A stretch of DNA of 35,807 nt from Gammaproteobacteria bacterium (lineage in GTDB: Bacteria > Pseudomonadota > Gammaproteobacteria > SZUA-140). The stretch is from positions 1-35,807 of the forward strand of contig JALSGV010000184.1 in the NCBI GenBank assembly GCA_026982565.1, given 5' to 3'. The translations under genes were made by a program, and so were the position numbers. Shown one piece after another: positions 1 to 12,336 of this stretch (the stretch's first letter is position 1; every line of letters begins with the position of its first letter). Below the pieces are notes generated by a model, which had not been told where the DNA came from, made no database searches, and saw only the letters and a program-made list of their open reading frames with translations.

Positions 1-198
1 TCGGGCGCGCCACCCGCTTCGCTCGTGTCCCGCCCACCTGTCGGATTTCCAGCCCCTTCGGGGCGTTCGCCGTGCTGCGTTCGTCCACTGGACGAACGGT
101 CCCGGCTCACCCTCTCGGGCGCGCCACTCGCTTCGCTCGTCTCTTTCCGCTGGAGCGGCAACTGGCCGCGAACGTCTCTGGTTCTCAACATCGCTGCG
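1..198. repeat. Left copy of island-flanking direct repeat
   Basis: This stretch matches 34914-35108 in the same orientation, at roughly 85% identity judged by eye. The match ends in both copies at the bases TCAACATCGCTGCG, with looser similarity for about 25 bp more. Inside the repeat, the segment starting TCGGGCGCGCCAC at position 1 recurs in related form at 115, so each copy is a degenerate tandem of units of about 111-114 bp. It also contains the 9-bp-arm palindrome at 78-98. The repeat may continue upstream of the window. It marks the left edge of the defence island and could be an attachment site or an older duplication. No integrase is present to decide. Confidence 0.8.
78..98. repeat. 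21-bp palindrome in left flanking repeat
   Basis: CGTTCGTCC and GGACGAACG form a perfect inverted repeat with 9-bp arms and a 3-nt centre (ACT). The identical 21 bases occur at 34988-35008 in the right copy, while surrounding sequence has diverged. An invariant palindrome inside divergent repeats suggests a conserved protein-binding or recombination core, or a structured RNA element. The sequence alone does not choose between these. Confidence 0.6.
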
Positions 199-346
199 CG
201 CCGAGGGGTGCGTCCTGCATTCCGATATACGGAAGGGGTGCCTGCGGTATGTCGGAAAAACATGTGCCAAGATGGCGGGCGAAGTGGAAATGGAGCTATT
301 TTCAGGCTGATTCCATTGCTGAGTGACGGGTATGTAACCAGCACGA
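199..346. other. Non-coding stretch beyond the left repeat
   Basis: No convincing gene, promoter or terminator is seen here. Open frames that cross it (for example 25-405 on the plus strand) start inside the flanking repeat, have no ribosome binding site and run into the 3' end of the leftward SNF2 gene, so they are not taken as genes. Confidence 0.5.
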
Positions 347-3136
347 TCACTGGCTGCCTGATTGGCATACGGGCCAAACCCCGAGGTCAAGAGTCAATGC
401 GCTGACTATGGCCTGGGGCAACGGCAGGCGCGCGGCCAGCCGTTCGGCTTCTAATCCACTTGCGGGGGGGCGTGCACCGCCCATGGTGATGCCGAACCAT
501 TGTTCGCGATCCGTCACCACCCGGTACTTCTTCTCGTCCTGGGTGCCCCCGATGTAGGGGAAGTACACATGGATGGGTCTGCCGGACAGCTCGGCCTTGG
601 CGCCGATACGGTCGATGCGGCCGGTGCGCTGTTCCAGCACACTGGGGTTCCAGTCCAGGTCGTGGTGGATGACATGGCGGCAGGCCATCTGCAGATCCAC
701 GCTTTCGGCCATGACGCTGCTGCCGATGAGGATCTCGGGATAGAAGGGCGTGTTGAAGGCCAGCATGACAAGGCGGCGGGACTCCGGCTTGCTGCCGCCA
801 TTGACCAGGCGCACGTTGGCGACTAGCCGGTGGGCAGCCGCCCTTTCGTCCTCGGCGAAACCACTCGTGTCGGTGTGGAATCCCGTCTGGATTCTGCCGA
901 GGGCCTCGAGGTATTCGCGGCGCTCCTCGCTGCCGCAGCGCTCGCCGAGGTGGGCGCAGAAATTGTCCACCAACGCCCGGAGCTGGAGACCGGAGGCCCC
1001 GGGGTGCTCGAAGGCCTCGTGAAGCCAGCGAGGATTGAGCGGGCGCGACAGATCCGTGTAGCGCAGCAGGAAGGTGGGGGTTCGCAGGAAGCGGGCGAGG
1101 ATCTCCTCGATGCGCTTCGGGTGGTCCGGGTCTTCGGCGAGGGCCGGATGGTTTCGCACCATCCCGGCCACGATCTCCGCCAGCGCCCTGCGCACGGGGC
1201 GTCCCGGATCGAAGTGATCACCGATGTTCCTGAGGCGGCGCTCGAGTTCTCCAGCGGGGCATCGGAGCTGCTGCAAGGCGGTCTCATCGACCCATTCCAG
1301 CACTCGGCGGGAAAGATGCCGGCGCAACGCTTTGCCCGTTTCCACATAGTGGCAGAAGATCAGCACCTTCTCGCCGCGCGTCCAGAGTGTCATGGCGAGG
1401 TCGATCACCGGTCCCAGCTTGGGATGTGCCTCGGCCGACAGCGCTTCCCGGTTCCTCACCGTATTATTGATATGACTCTGATACCAGCGAAGCCGGTCCT
1501 CGGCGGACTGGGTGTGGAGTGGCAGCTCCGAGGTCTCGTCGCGCCGGGTGTCGAGGAAGGCCTCGTAGCTCGAGGCCAAGCCCTCGGCGAACACCGGTGC
1601 GCGTGCATCCTTGAGTGCTGCCATGCGGTTTGCCAGGAGGAAGGGCAGGGTGTGCCCGGCGCGCACTTCCAGGCCCGGTCCGTGTACGTCACCGGTGCCC
1701 TGGGGCTCCGCCCGCAGGGCATCCCCCGTGAAGCGGCGGCGGCGCGGCGGTCCCCCCGGGGCGAGGTGCTGGGGACGCACATGACGCACTACCCAGGGGC
1801 GCAAGGCCGTCTGGGCCTGGTGCAGGGCGTGCCTGGCATCGTCGAATCGCGCGAGCACCTCCCCTGCCAGTGGGTAGTCGCCTGCCATGCGCTCCAGGGT
1901 GCTGCGCCAGTCATCGTCCAGGGAGCCGGCCTGCAGCACCCGCGCCGGTTCCAGGGTGCCCCATTTGTCCTCCAGTGCCACGGCGGCGATCCGCGCGGCG
2001 TCCAGCAGATCACGGAGCCGGTCGATGTGCTCCCGGTGTTCGTGCATGCCGCCCGGCGGGGCCCGCTCCCCGGACCAGCGGATGCTGGCGAAGCGCTCCA
2101 GCACGTGGCACAACTCCTCGTGTCCCAGCTGGAAGGGCGTGGCCGTGAGGAACAGCATGCGCTCGAAGACCTGGGTGAGTGCCCCCTGGGCGAAGCGCCG
2201 AGCCGGGGTCTCCTCGTCCTGCTCTTGGAACAGGCCCGCCAGGCGGGTGCCGCCGTGGCGCAGGTGGTGTGCCTCGTCCATGATGAGCAGCGGCAGTTTC
2301 AGATGCATGCCGTTCAGGCAGGCGCCCCATATTCTGAGCAGCTCGTCCGACAGGGCGCGGCGAATCGCCTGCAGGCGCCGGTTCAAGGTCTTGGAATGAC
2401 GGCGGGGCATGGAGGCCAGCAGGGCCTGCAAGGGGGAGAGGTCGATGCGCTGGAGGACTTCCACGACCGCCTCGGGCACCGGGTCGTCGTTGTCCGCCGG
2501 GGCATGACCCGCCCGGGTCAGCACCTTCAGCCAGCGGGCCGGCGGGGCATCGAGCAGCGCTTCCCACACCGCCGGGGGGATGCGGAGATGCTCGCAACGC
2601 AGCAGCCGCGGCGCGAACCTGGCCACCGCCCGCTTCAGCCCCCTGTCCCGGTTCCAGAGCAATGCCTGCCTGAGCAGGGCATAGCGGGTGAAGACATCCC
2701 GCACGCGCCGGTTGAACAGGCCATGGGGCACGAGGACCATGGCGCAGCGCCGCTCGGGCGGGTCGTCGAGCAGCTTGAGAAAGGGCACGGGATACTCGGC
2801 CTTGCCGATGCGAAAGTGCCTGGCGAGCGGCTCCGGCAGGCAGCGCTCCCGGAACACCTGTGCATCCCGGTGCCATTTCTCGAGCACCCCTGGGGGACAC
2901 ATGACGACCACCGGCCCGGGGCGCCGGCCCGGCCCCAGGGCGACCGATGCCGCTACCGCCAGGGCCACGAAAGTCTTGCCCATGCCGACCTCGTCGGCCA
3001 GGATCACACCGGGCTGGTGTTCGAGGCGCTCCAGCAGGACCCGGGCGGTGTGGGTCTGGCGCTGCGCATCTTCTGGTCTGACCCGGCCCGTCACGTGCAG
3101 GTCGATGGCCGGCTGGAGGGGATAGTGCCAGCCCAT
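347..3136 (-). CDS. SNF2/RapA-type DNA helicase-like ATPase
   Basis: This 929-aa protein has the motor core of a superfamily 2 SNF2-family ATPase, which uses ATP to translocate on double-stranded DNA. Visible motifs are Walker A ADEVGMGKT (about residues 47-55), motif II DEAH (287-290), motif III TATP (331-334), and the motif V/VI region ending in EQRTGRIDRIG from residue 835. The order and the DLDWNP-EQRTGRIDR signature resemble the RapA/HepA branch. The wide gap between motifs I and II (about 230 residues) holds an insertion of unknown role. It is the last gene of the leftward operon, and its ATG overlaps the stop of the PLD gene by one base (TGATG), indicating translational coupling. It probably powers the PLD protein's action on foreign DNA (inference). 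It is distinct from the DrmD-like SNF2 gene at 12333. Confidence 0.85.
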   Translation of the reverse strand: MGWHYPLQPAIDLHVTGRVRPEDAQRQTHTARVLLERLEHQPGVILADEVGMGKTFVALAVAASVALGPGRRPGPVVVMCPPGVLEKWHRDAQVFRERCLPEPLARHFRIGKAEYPVPFLKLLDDPPERRCAMVLVPHGLFNRRVRDVFTRYALLRQALLWNRDRGLKRAVARFAPRLLRCEHLRIPPAVWEALLDAPPARWLKVLTRAGHAPADNDDPVPEAVVEVLQRIDLSPLQALLASMPRRHSKTLNRRLQAIRRALSDELLRIWGACLNGMHLKLPLLIMDEAHHLRHGGTRLAGLFQEQDEETPARRFAQGALTQVFERMLFLTATPFQLGHEELCHVLERFASIRWSGERAPPGGMHEHREHIDRLRDLLDAARIAAVALEDKWGTLEPARVLQAGSLDDDWRSTLERMAGDYPLAGEVLARFDDARHALHQAQTALRPWVVRHVRPQHLAPGGPPRRRRFTGDALRAEPQGTGDVHGPGLEVRAGHTLPFLLANRMAALKDARAPVFAEGLASSYEAFLDTRRDETSELPLHTQSAEDRLRWYQSHINNTVRNREALSAEAHPKLGPVIDLAMTLWTRGEKVLIFCHYVETGKALRRHLSRRVLEWVDETALQQLRCPAGELERRLRNIGDHFDPGRPVRRALAEIVAGMVRNHPALAEDPDHPKRIEEILARFLRTPTFLLRYTDLSRPLNPRWLHEAFEHPGASGLQLRALVDNFCAHLGERCGSEERREYLEALGRIQTGFHTDTSGFAEDERAAAHRLVANVRLVNGGSKPESRRLVMLAFNTPFYPEILIGSSVMAESVDLQMACRHVIHHDLDWNPSVLEQRTGRIDRIGAKAELSGRPIHVYFPYIGGTQDEKKYRVVTDREQWFGITMGGARPPASGLEAERLAARLPLPQAIVSALTLDLGVWPVCQSGSQ

Positions 3137-5229
3137 CAGCGCTTCCTCCCCATCAGGCGCCCGGCTTCCGCCTGCGCCGCCGTCACATAATGTCGGAGAT
3201 CGGCGTCGGCCACTTCGGACAGGCTCCCGGCCTGGGCCAGGATGTCTTCGATCACCGGCAGCAATGCCGCCCTCATGGTGTCTGTCCCCAATGCCCCGGG
3301 TTGTGTCTGCGGCTGGACATGGGCCAGCTCCAGGGCCAGCTCCGTCAGCACGAAGGCCTGCTCGGCCGAGGCCAGCGCACGGTTGCCATGGGCGGCGATC
3401 TCCCGCTGGAGGGCCCGGGCCAGGGCGAGGGGGCCGATGGGACCGTGGACGCGCCAGTGCAGGCCGCCCTCCGTGTAGACGGGGCGCTCCAGCCGTTCTC
3501 GCAGGGCGGACAAGGCCCAGCTCACCCGACGGATGCGCTGCAGCATGAAATGCCGGGTATCCACCCGGGCATGGAAGTCCACCATAAGCGGGGGCCGGGA
3601 CTGTCCATCGTCACGGGCATACCGTCGCCAGGCCGCCAGGATGCGATGCAGGGGGCGGGCGCTGGTCAGGGCATGGATCAATGTGTCCAGATCCAGGTTC
3701 CTCAAGGCCTCGATCTGGGGCAGGACTGATTGATCCTCCACCTCCACGGGCCACCAGGCAGGCCGTTCGACATCCGGCCAGCGCACCTCCAGCCCCGAGG
3801 GCGGGGGGCTGTCGTCGGCCCAGGGCAGTGTGATGCGCTCGGGGGCGCCACGCGCGCGCCAGGCCTGCTCATCGATCAGCAGCTGTGCCGGTGATTCCGT
3901 ACTTACGACCCAGCCTGCCGGCAGGCCGGCATGGGGATGAAATGCCAGTCGCAATACCTGCTGTTCTCCTTCCCTGCTCAGAACGGCCTTGCCAAAGCCC
4001 TGGGGCAGTGGGGGTGGCATACTCTCCTCCTGCGCTGTTTCGTCGGGGAGCGGTTGCCAGTCCCATAAGCGGCAGTCGCCAGGGATGGGCTCGGTCGAAA
4101 CCACACCCGCTGCGAGCAGCCGGGCACGCTTGCGCGCCTTGCCGCGGCTGGCAATGTAGAGCAGGTTGGCCTCGTAATTGCGCCGGCGACCGATGCCCAG
4201 CCCGGCCGAGGTGAAGTTGCTCGAACCCACCATCAGGGCCTGCCAGCCATGACCCGAGAGTCCCACGGTCTTGGCATGCAGGGGCCGGTGGACCGGGGCC
4301 CGCTCTTCCTCCAGGTCGTCGATCACCCGGTAGAAGGCATCCTGCCCGCCCCATGAGGTGTCCAGCAGGTGGCGGGGGGCATGGAGCTGGACGGGTTGCT
4401 GGGCCTCATCCGGGAGTCGCGCTGGTACACACCACTCGATTTGGGCGTCATCGCCCCGGGCCAGCCATTCCCTCAAGCGGCGCGCGGGCAGGTTCTGGCG
4501 GGCCTGCGGCGGATCGAAGAAGGGACTGGTTACCCGCGCCTGGACGGGCGGGCTTTCCACACGCCGCTGCCACAAGGATTCCAGCTGCTCCAGCACATCG
4601 GGACCCTCGGGCGCCAGGAGTACCGGGTGCACGCCCTGATCCTCGGCGCTGCCCCAGTCCGCCGCAAGCTGCTCGGCCCGCGCCAGCAATGCACGGCAGC
4701 GTTCGGTGCCCGGGCCGTCCCCGGTGTTTTCGATCAGGTCCTGCAGCAGGGCGAGCACCGGCGGCAGGGCGGTGCGCGGGGCGGTACTGCCTTCCCGATA
4801 GTCGAGCACGCCGACGACCTCCTGATTGCGTCGGCAACCGTCCTCGGTGAGATTCGCCGAGCCGATCACCAGGCGCAGATGATGGCTCCACACGAGCAGC
4901 CAGATCTTGGCGTGCATCACGCCGCGGGTGAGCCGCACCGGCAACAGGTCCCAGTGCAGGCTGCGGCACCCGCGGCAATGGTGGGCATCGACCAGCGCCG
5001 CCTTGCAATCCACCGAGGCCAGGCGCTCCTCACGCTCGATCAGCCAGGCGATGTCGTCGGTGCCGGGATCCGATTCCATGCCGACGAAGCGCGCCAGGCA
5101 CTCCTCCTCGAACAAGGCGGCGGAGAAGGTGTAGCTCGTGGCCAGGCAACCTATGGCCGCGCCGGCATCCGTGGGCGCTTGCCACAGGTCGAGCAGCGGC
5201 ATCTCGCCTTCACGCCGGGTGCTGCTCAT
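3136..5229 (-). CDS. Phospholipase D-family protein with two HKD motifs
   Basis: This 697-aa protein carries two PLD-type motifs: HAK with downstream GSANLT (H106, K108, N126) and HAK with GSSNFT (H318, K320, N338). Paired HxK(x)nN motifs form one active site in PLD-superfamily nucleases and phospholipases. In defence islands next to helicases the usual role is DNA or RNA cleavage. The first 360 residues hold the catalytic part; the rest (about 340 residues) is helical and unrecognised. It has no signal peptide, so it is expected in the cytoplasm. DISARM contains a PLD protein, DrmC, but DrmC is far shorter, so equivalence is uncertain. The start overlaps the stop of the 444-aa gene by 4 nt (ATGA), and its own stop overlaps the SNF2 start. 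It is the likely effector of the leftward operon (inference). Confidence 0.8.
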   Translation of the reverse strand: MSSTRREGEMPLLDLWQAPTDAGAAIGCLATSYTFSAALFEEECLARFVGMESDPGTDDIAWLIEREERLASVDCKAALVDAHHCRGCRSLHWDLLPVRLTRGVMHAKIWLLVWSHHLRLVIGSANLTEDGCRRNQEVVGVLDYREGSTAPRTALPPVLALLQDLIENTGDGPGTERCRALLARAEQLAADWGSAEDQGVHPVLLAPEGPDVLEQLESLWQRRVESPPVQARVTSPFFDPPQARQNLPARRLREWLARGDDAQIEWCVPARLPDEAQQPVQLHAPRHLLDTSWGGQDAFYRVIDDLEEERAPVHRPLHAKTVGLSGHGWQALMVGSSNFTSAGLGIGRRRNYEANLLYIASRGKARKRARLLAAGVVSTEPIPGDCRLWDWQPLPDETAQEESMPPPLPQGFGKAVLSREGEQQVLRLAFHPHAGLPAGWVVSTESPAQLLIDEQAWRARGAPERITLPWADDSPPPSGLEVRWPDVERPAWWPVEVEDQSVLPQIEALRNLDLDTLIHALTSARPLHRILAAWRRYARDDGQSRPPLMVDFHARVDTRHFMLQRIRRVSWALSALRERLERPVYTEGGLHWRVHGPIGPLALARALQREIAAHGNRALASAEQAFVLTELALELAHVQPQTQPGALGTDTMRAALLPVIEDILAQAGSLSEVADADLRHYVTAAQAEAGRLMGRKR

Positions 5230-6560
5230 GACTCGGCCCGCCCGAGGTATTCACAGAATCGGCGCAGGGGGTGCGACCGGTACTGATTGACGAAGCGCAG
5301 GCTGTCTCCAGACGCTGGGGTCTCCGAAAGACGATAGCGCGGGCGGACCAGGACTCGGTCGTCTGCGAAGCGCTCGATCCAGGGCGCCTTGCCCTCGGGC
5401 GGTTTCTCCGCCTGGATGCGCTCATGGTGCGAGATCAGACGATCCAGCCAGCGGCTGGCCGGACCCGTCGCTTCGGCGAGGGATGCGAAGCGCTGCTCGA
5501 AGGCCTCCACCAGCCCGGGAAGATCCAGGCGCTCCAGCGCCCGGGCACTGGCCTCGTACCACGGTCCGACCCGGGCGCTGGCTTGTGAGATGGGGGGTGC
5601 CTTGGCCAGGATCTTCAAGGGGACAGGGTGCGGCTGGGCCGCCCACAGAACCGACTTGAAGGCCTGCTGGATCAGGGCGCCGAAGCGTTCATAGGCCTGC
5701 ACGGCCTCGAGCCACAGGCGGATGTCCGCCGTGGGCGCCTGCCCCAGCAGCCAGGCCATCACGCCGGCTTCGCCCTGTGCTGCCAGTATCTGTCCGGCCG
5801 CCGCCGTGCTCAGCCGGTCGAGGAACCAGCCCCGTTCTCCCTGATGACCCGCTTCGTGCAGCAGCAACCAGATGCGGTCACACACCGGTGGCCCCATGGC
5901 ATAGGCGGACAGGTTGAGGGTCAACCGTTCCACATCACCGGGATTCATCCTCCGGGTATGGCTGGCGGCCAGGCCTGCCTCCACCAGCGCGCGCAAGCGG
6001 TGTCTGAAGTCCACGCCAGGCCCTGTCCCGGAGATGAATCCCCGCAGGTTGCACTCTACCGCCCAGATATGCAGCAACTCGGCGCCCGCTTCGAGCAGCA
6101 GACCGTCGGCGTCGATCAGGCCCAGCGACGTCGCCAGGGTCCGGTAGACACCCTGGAGACCGAACACCGAGGGTGTCTTGAGATAGTTGGAGGCGCCGAC
6201 AGGCTCACCGCGTTCGATGGCCTGCCTCACCTTGTTGCGGCCGGGCAGGGCGGCAAGCGATTCATCCAGTCCTGCGCGGATCAGGGCCTCCACCAAGTAC
6301 CACTCGTAGACCATGGCGGGTGGGCTCTTGCCGTCTGCGGCCACCCGCTCGGCCTCGAAGCCATCGTCCACCCACGCACCCACGCAGACCGCCACCAGCC
6401 AGCGGGGGTCCACCTGCCGTTCGCGCACTCCCGGAATCATGTGTACCGCCAGGCGTTCGGCGATCAGGGTCAGACCCAGCGGATCCAGCGTGCCCTCGGC
6501 CGTCAGCGCGGGATCCCAGGCGGATCGAAGTGGAACGAGTAAAGAGGCAAGGGGCTGCAT
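5226..6560 (-). CDS. Uncharacterised 444-aa protein heading the leftward operon
   Basis: I do not firmly recognise this protein. It has no transmembrane segment or signal peptide and looks largely alpha-helical. The opening region (GTLDPLGL, then an ERL-V-MIPGVRERQ-D-RW pattern, residues about 23-55) loosely recalls the DUF6361-type proteins that accompany PLD and SNF2 genes in defence loci; this is memory-based and weak. The start at 6560 is supported by a TATAAT box on the same strand ending 6 nt upstream, which would give a leaderless mRNA beginning at the ATG. No Shine-Dalgarno site is visible. It is translationally coupled to the PLD gene through an ATGA overlap. First position in the operon suggests a structural or sensor role, but no function can be assigned. 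Confidence 0.75.
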   Translation of the reverse strand: MQPLASLLVPLRSAWDPALTAEGTLDPLGLTLIAERLAVHMIPGVRERQVDPRWLVAVCVGAWVDDGFEAERVAADGKSPPAMVYEWYLVEALIRAGLDESLAALPGRNKVRQAIERGEPVGASNYLKTPSVFGLQGVYRTLATSLGLIDADGLLLEAGAELLHIWAVECNLRGFISGTGPGVDFRHRLRALVEAGLAASHTRRMNPGDVERLTLNLSAYAMGPPVCDRIWLLLHEAGHQGERGWFLDRLSTAAAGQILAAQGEAGVMAWLLGQAPTADIRLWLEAVQAYERFGALIQQAFKSVLWAAQPHPVPLKILAKAPPISQASARVGPWYEASARALERLDLPGLVEAFEQRFASLAEATGPASRWLDRLISHHERIQAEKPPEGKAPWIERFADDRVLVRPRYRLSETPASGDSLRFVNQYRSHPLRRFCEYLGRAES

Positions 6561-6572
6561 GGGGGGATTATA
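6560..6572 (-). promoter_or_regulatory. Likely leaderless promoter of the leftward operon
   Basis: On the minus strand a perfect TATAAT (6572 to 6567) is followed by six C residues and then the ATG at 6560. By sigma-70 spacing, transcription would start at the A of the ATG. The -35 is poor at 17-bp spacing (GCCATT). A perfect TTGACA at 6588-6583 lies only 10 bp from the -10, too close for ordinary use. Confidence 0.45.
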
Positions 6573-6673
6573 GGTCTGTGTTTGTCAAGAATGGCTAAGC
6601 TGATTGTTTTTATTATCGGGCGATTTGGTAATCAAGCCAAAAGCACTGGCTGCGCCTTCACGCCTCAGAGTGC

Positions 6674-6718
6674 TTGCCCCATTCCCAAAATGGGCATTAG
6701 AATGCCCTAAATGGGCAT
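6674..6718 (+). promoter_or_regulatory. Promoter and operator of the rightward defence operon
   Basis: TTGCCC (6674-6679) and TAGAAT (6698-6703) form a plausible sigma-70 promoter with an 18-bp spacer. The predicted start lies at about 6710, one base before the ATG at 6711, so the mRNA would be essentially leaderless. The 16-bp palindrome GGGCATTAGAATGCCC (6692-6707) covers the -10 box exactly. Copies of AATGGGCAT begin at 6689 and 6710, 21 bp apart (two helical turns), and a degenerate inverted copy GCCCCATT lies at 6676-6683. A winged-HTH repressor bound here would block its own promoter. That the first gene's product is this repressor is inference from position. Confidence 0.55.
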
Positions 6719-7127
6719 AACAACCTCCACCAAGAAAACGCCCCTTCACCGTCGAAAGACAGGTGGGCCTTCCCCAGATTTACCTCGCAATCTTGCCAAT
6801 GCCTTGTTTACCACCACCCAGCAGCGCGTGCTGGCATTGCTGTTTGGCCAGCCTGAGCGTAGTTTTTATGCTTCGGAGCTTATCGCACGAACACGGTCAG
6901 GTTCTGGTGCTGTGCAGCGTGAACTCAAACGTCTTGTGTCATACGGCTTGGTGACAGTCAGGCCCATCGGTAATCAGAAGCATTACCAGGCCAATCCCAA
7001 TTCGCCGGTATTCAATGAACTCCGCGGCTTGGTGAAGAAAGCCCTATGCGCGGAAAGCCTGAAACCTTCAAGCTCCAAACAGACACGGAGAAAAAGACTG
7101 GCTGTGAAAGATCGGGAAATGGAGTAA
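6711..7127 (+). CDS. Winged helix-turn-helix transcriptional regulator
   Basis: This 138-aa basic protein has a single winged-HTH domain. Helices fall around residues 35-82, with a SELIARTRSGSGAVQRELKRL recognition segment, followed by a wing ending GNQKHYQAN (87-95). The pattern resembles ArsR/MarR-like regulators, especially those found beside nucleotidyltransferase toxins, with a lysine- and arginine-rich C-terminus. It lacks metal-binding cysteines. The ATG at 6711 has no Shine-Dalgarno; the -10 box 7 nt upstream supports a leaderless start. Its stop (TAA, 7125-7127) lies 4 bp before the helicase gene, whose GGAG site overlaps the end of this gene. It is the likely autorepressor of the whole rightward operon, binding the palindrome over its own -10 (inference). 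Confidence 0.8.
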   Translation: MGITTSTKKTPLHRRKTGGPSPDLPRNLANALFTTTQQRVLALLFGQPERSFYASELIARTRSGSGAVQRELKRLVSYGLVTVRPIGNQKHYQANPNSPVFNELRGLVKKALCAESLKPSSSKQTRRKRLAVKDREME

Positions 7128-7131
7128 TCCC

Positions 7132-12332
<5,201 letters not shown>

Positions 12333-12336
<4 letters not shown>

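Noticed and set aside
240-320. Possible insertion-sequence remnant (GCGGGCGAAGTGGAAATGGAGC)
   Set aside because: The phrase faintly recalls ends of some IS21-type elements, but no terminal repeats or transposase frame support it.
25-405. Small plus-strand gene at the left end
   Set aside because: It starts in the flanking repeat, and related frames appear in the right copy (34800-35457) only because the repeat is open by chance.
830-3190. Plus-strand open frame of 786 codons antisense to the SNF2 gene
   Set aside because: It is a mirror of a GC-rich gene with clear helicase motifs on the other strand; its product has low complexity and no recognisable domain.
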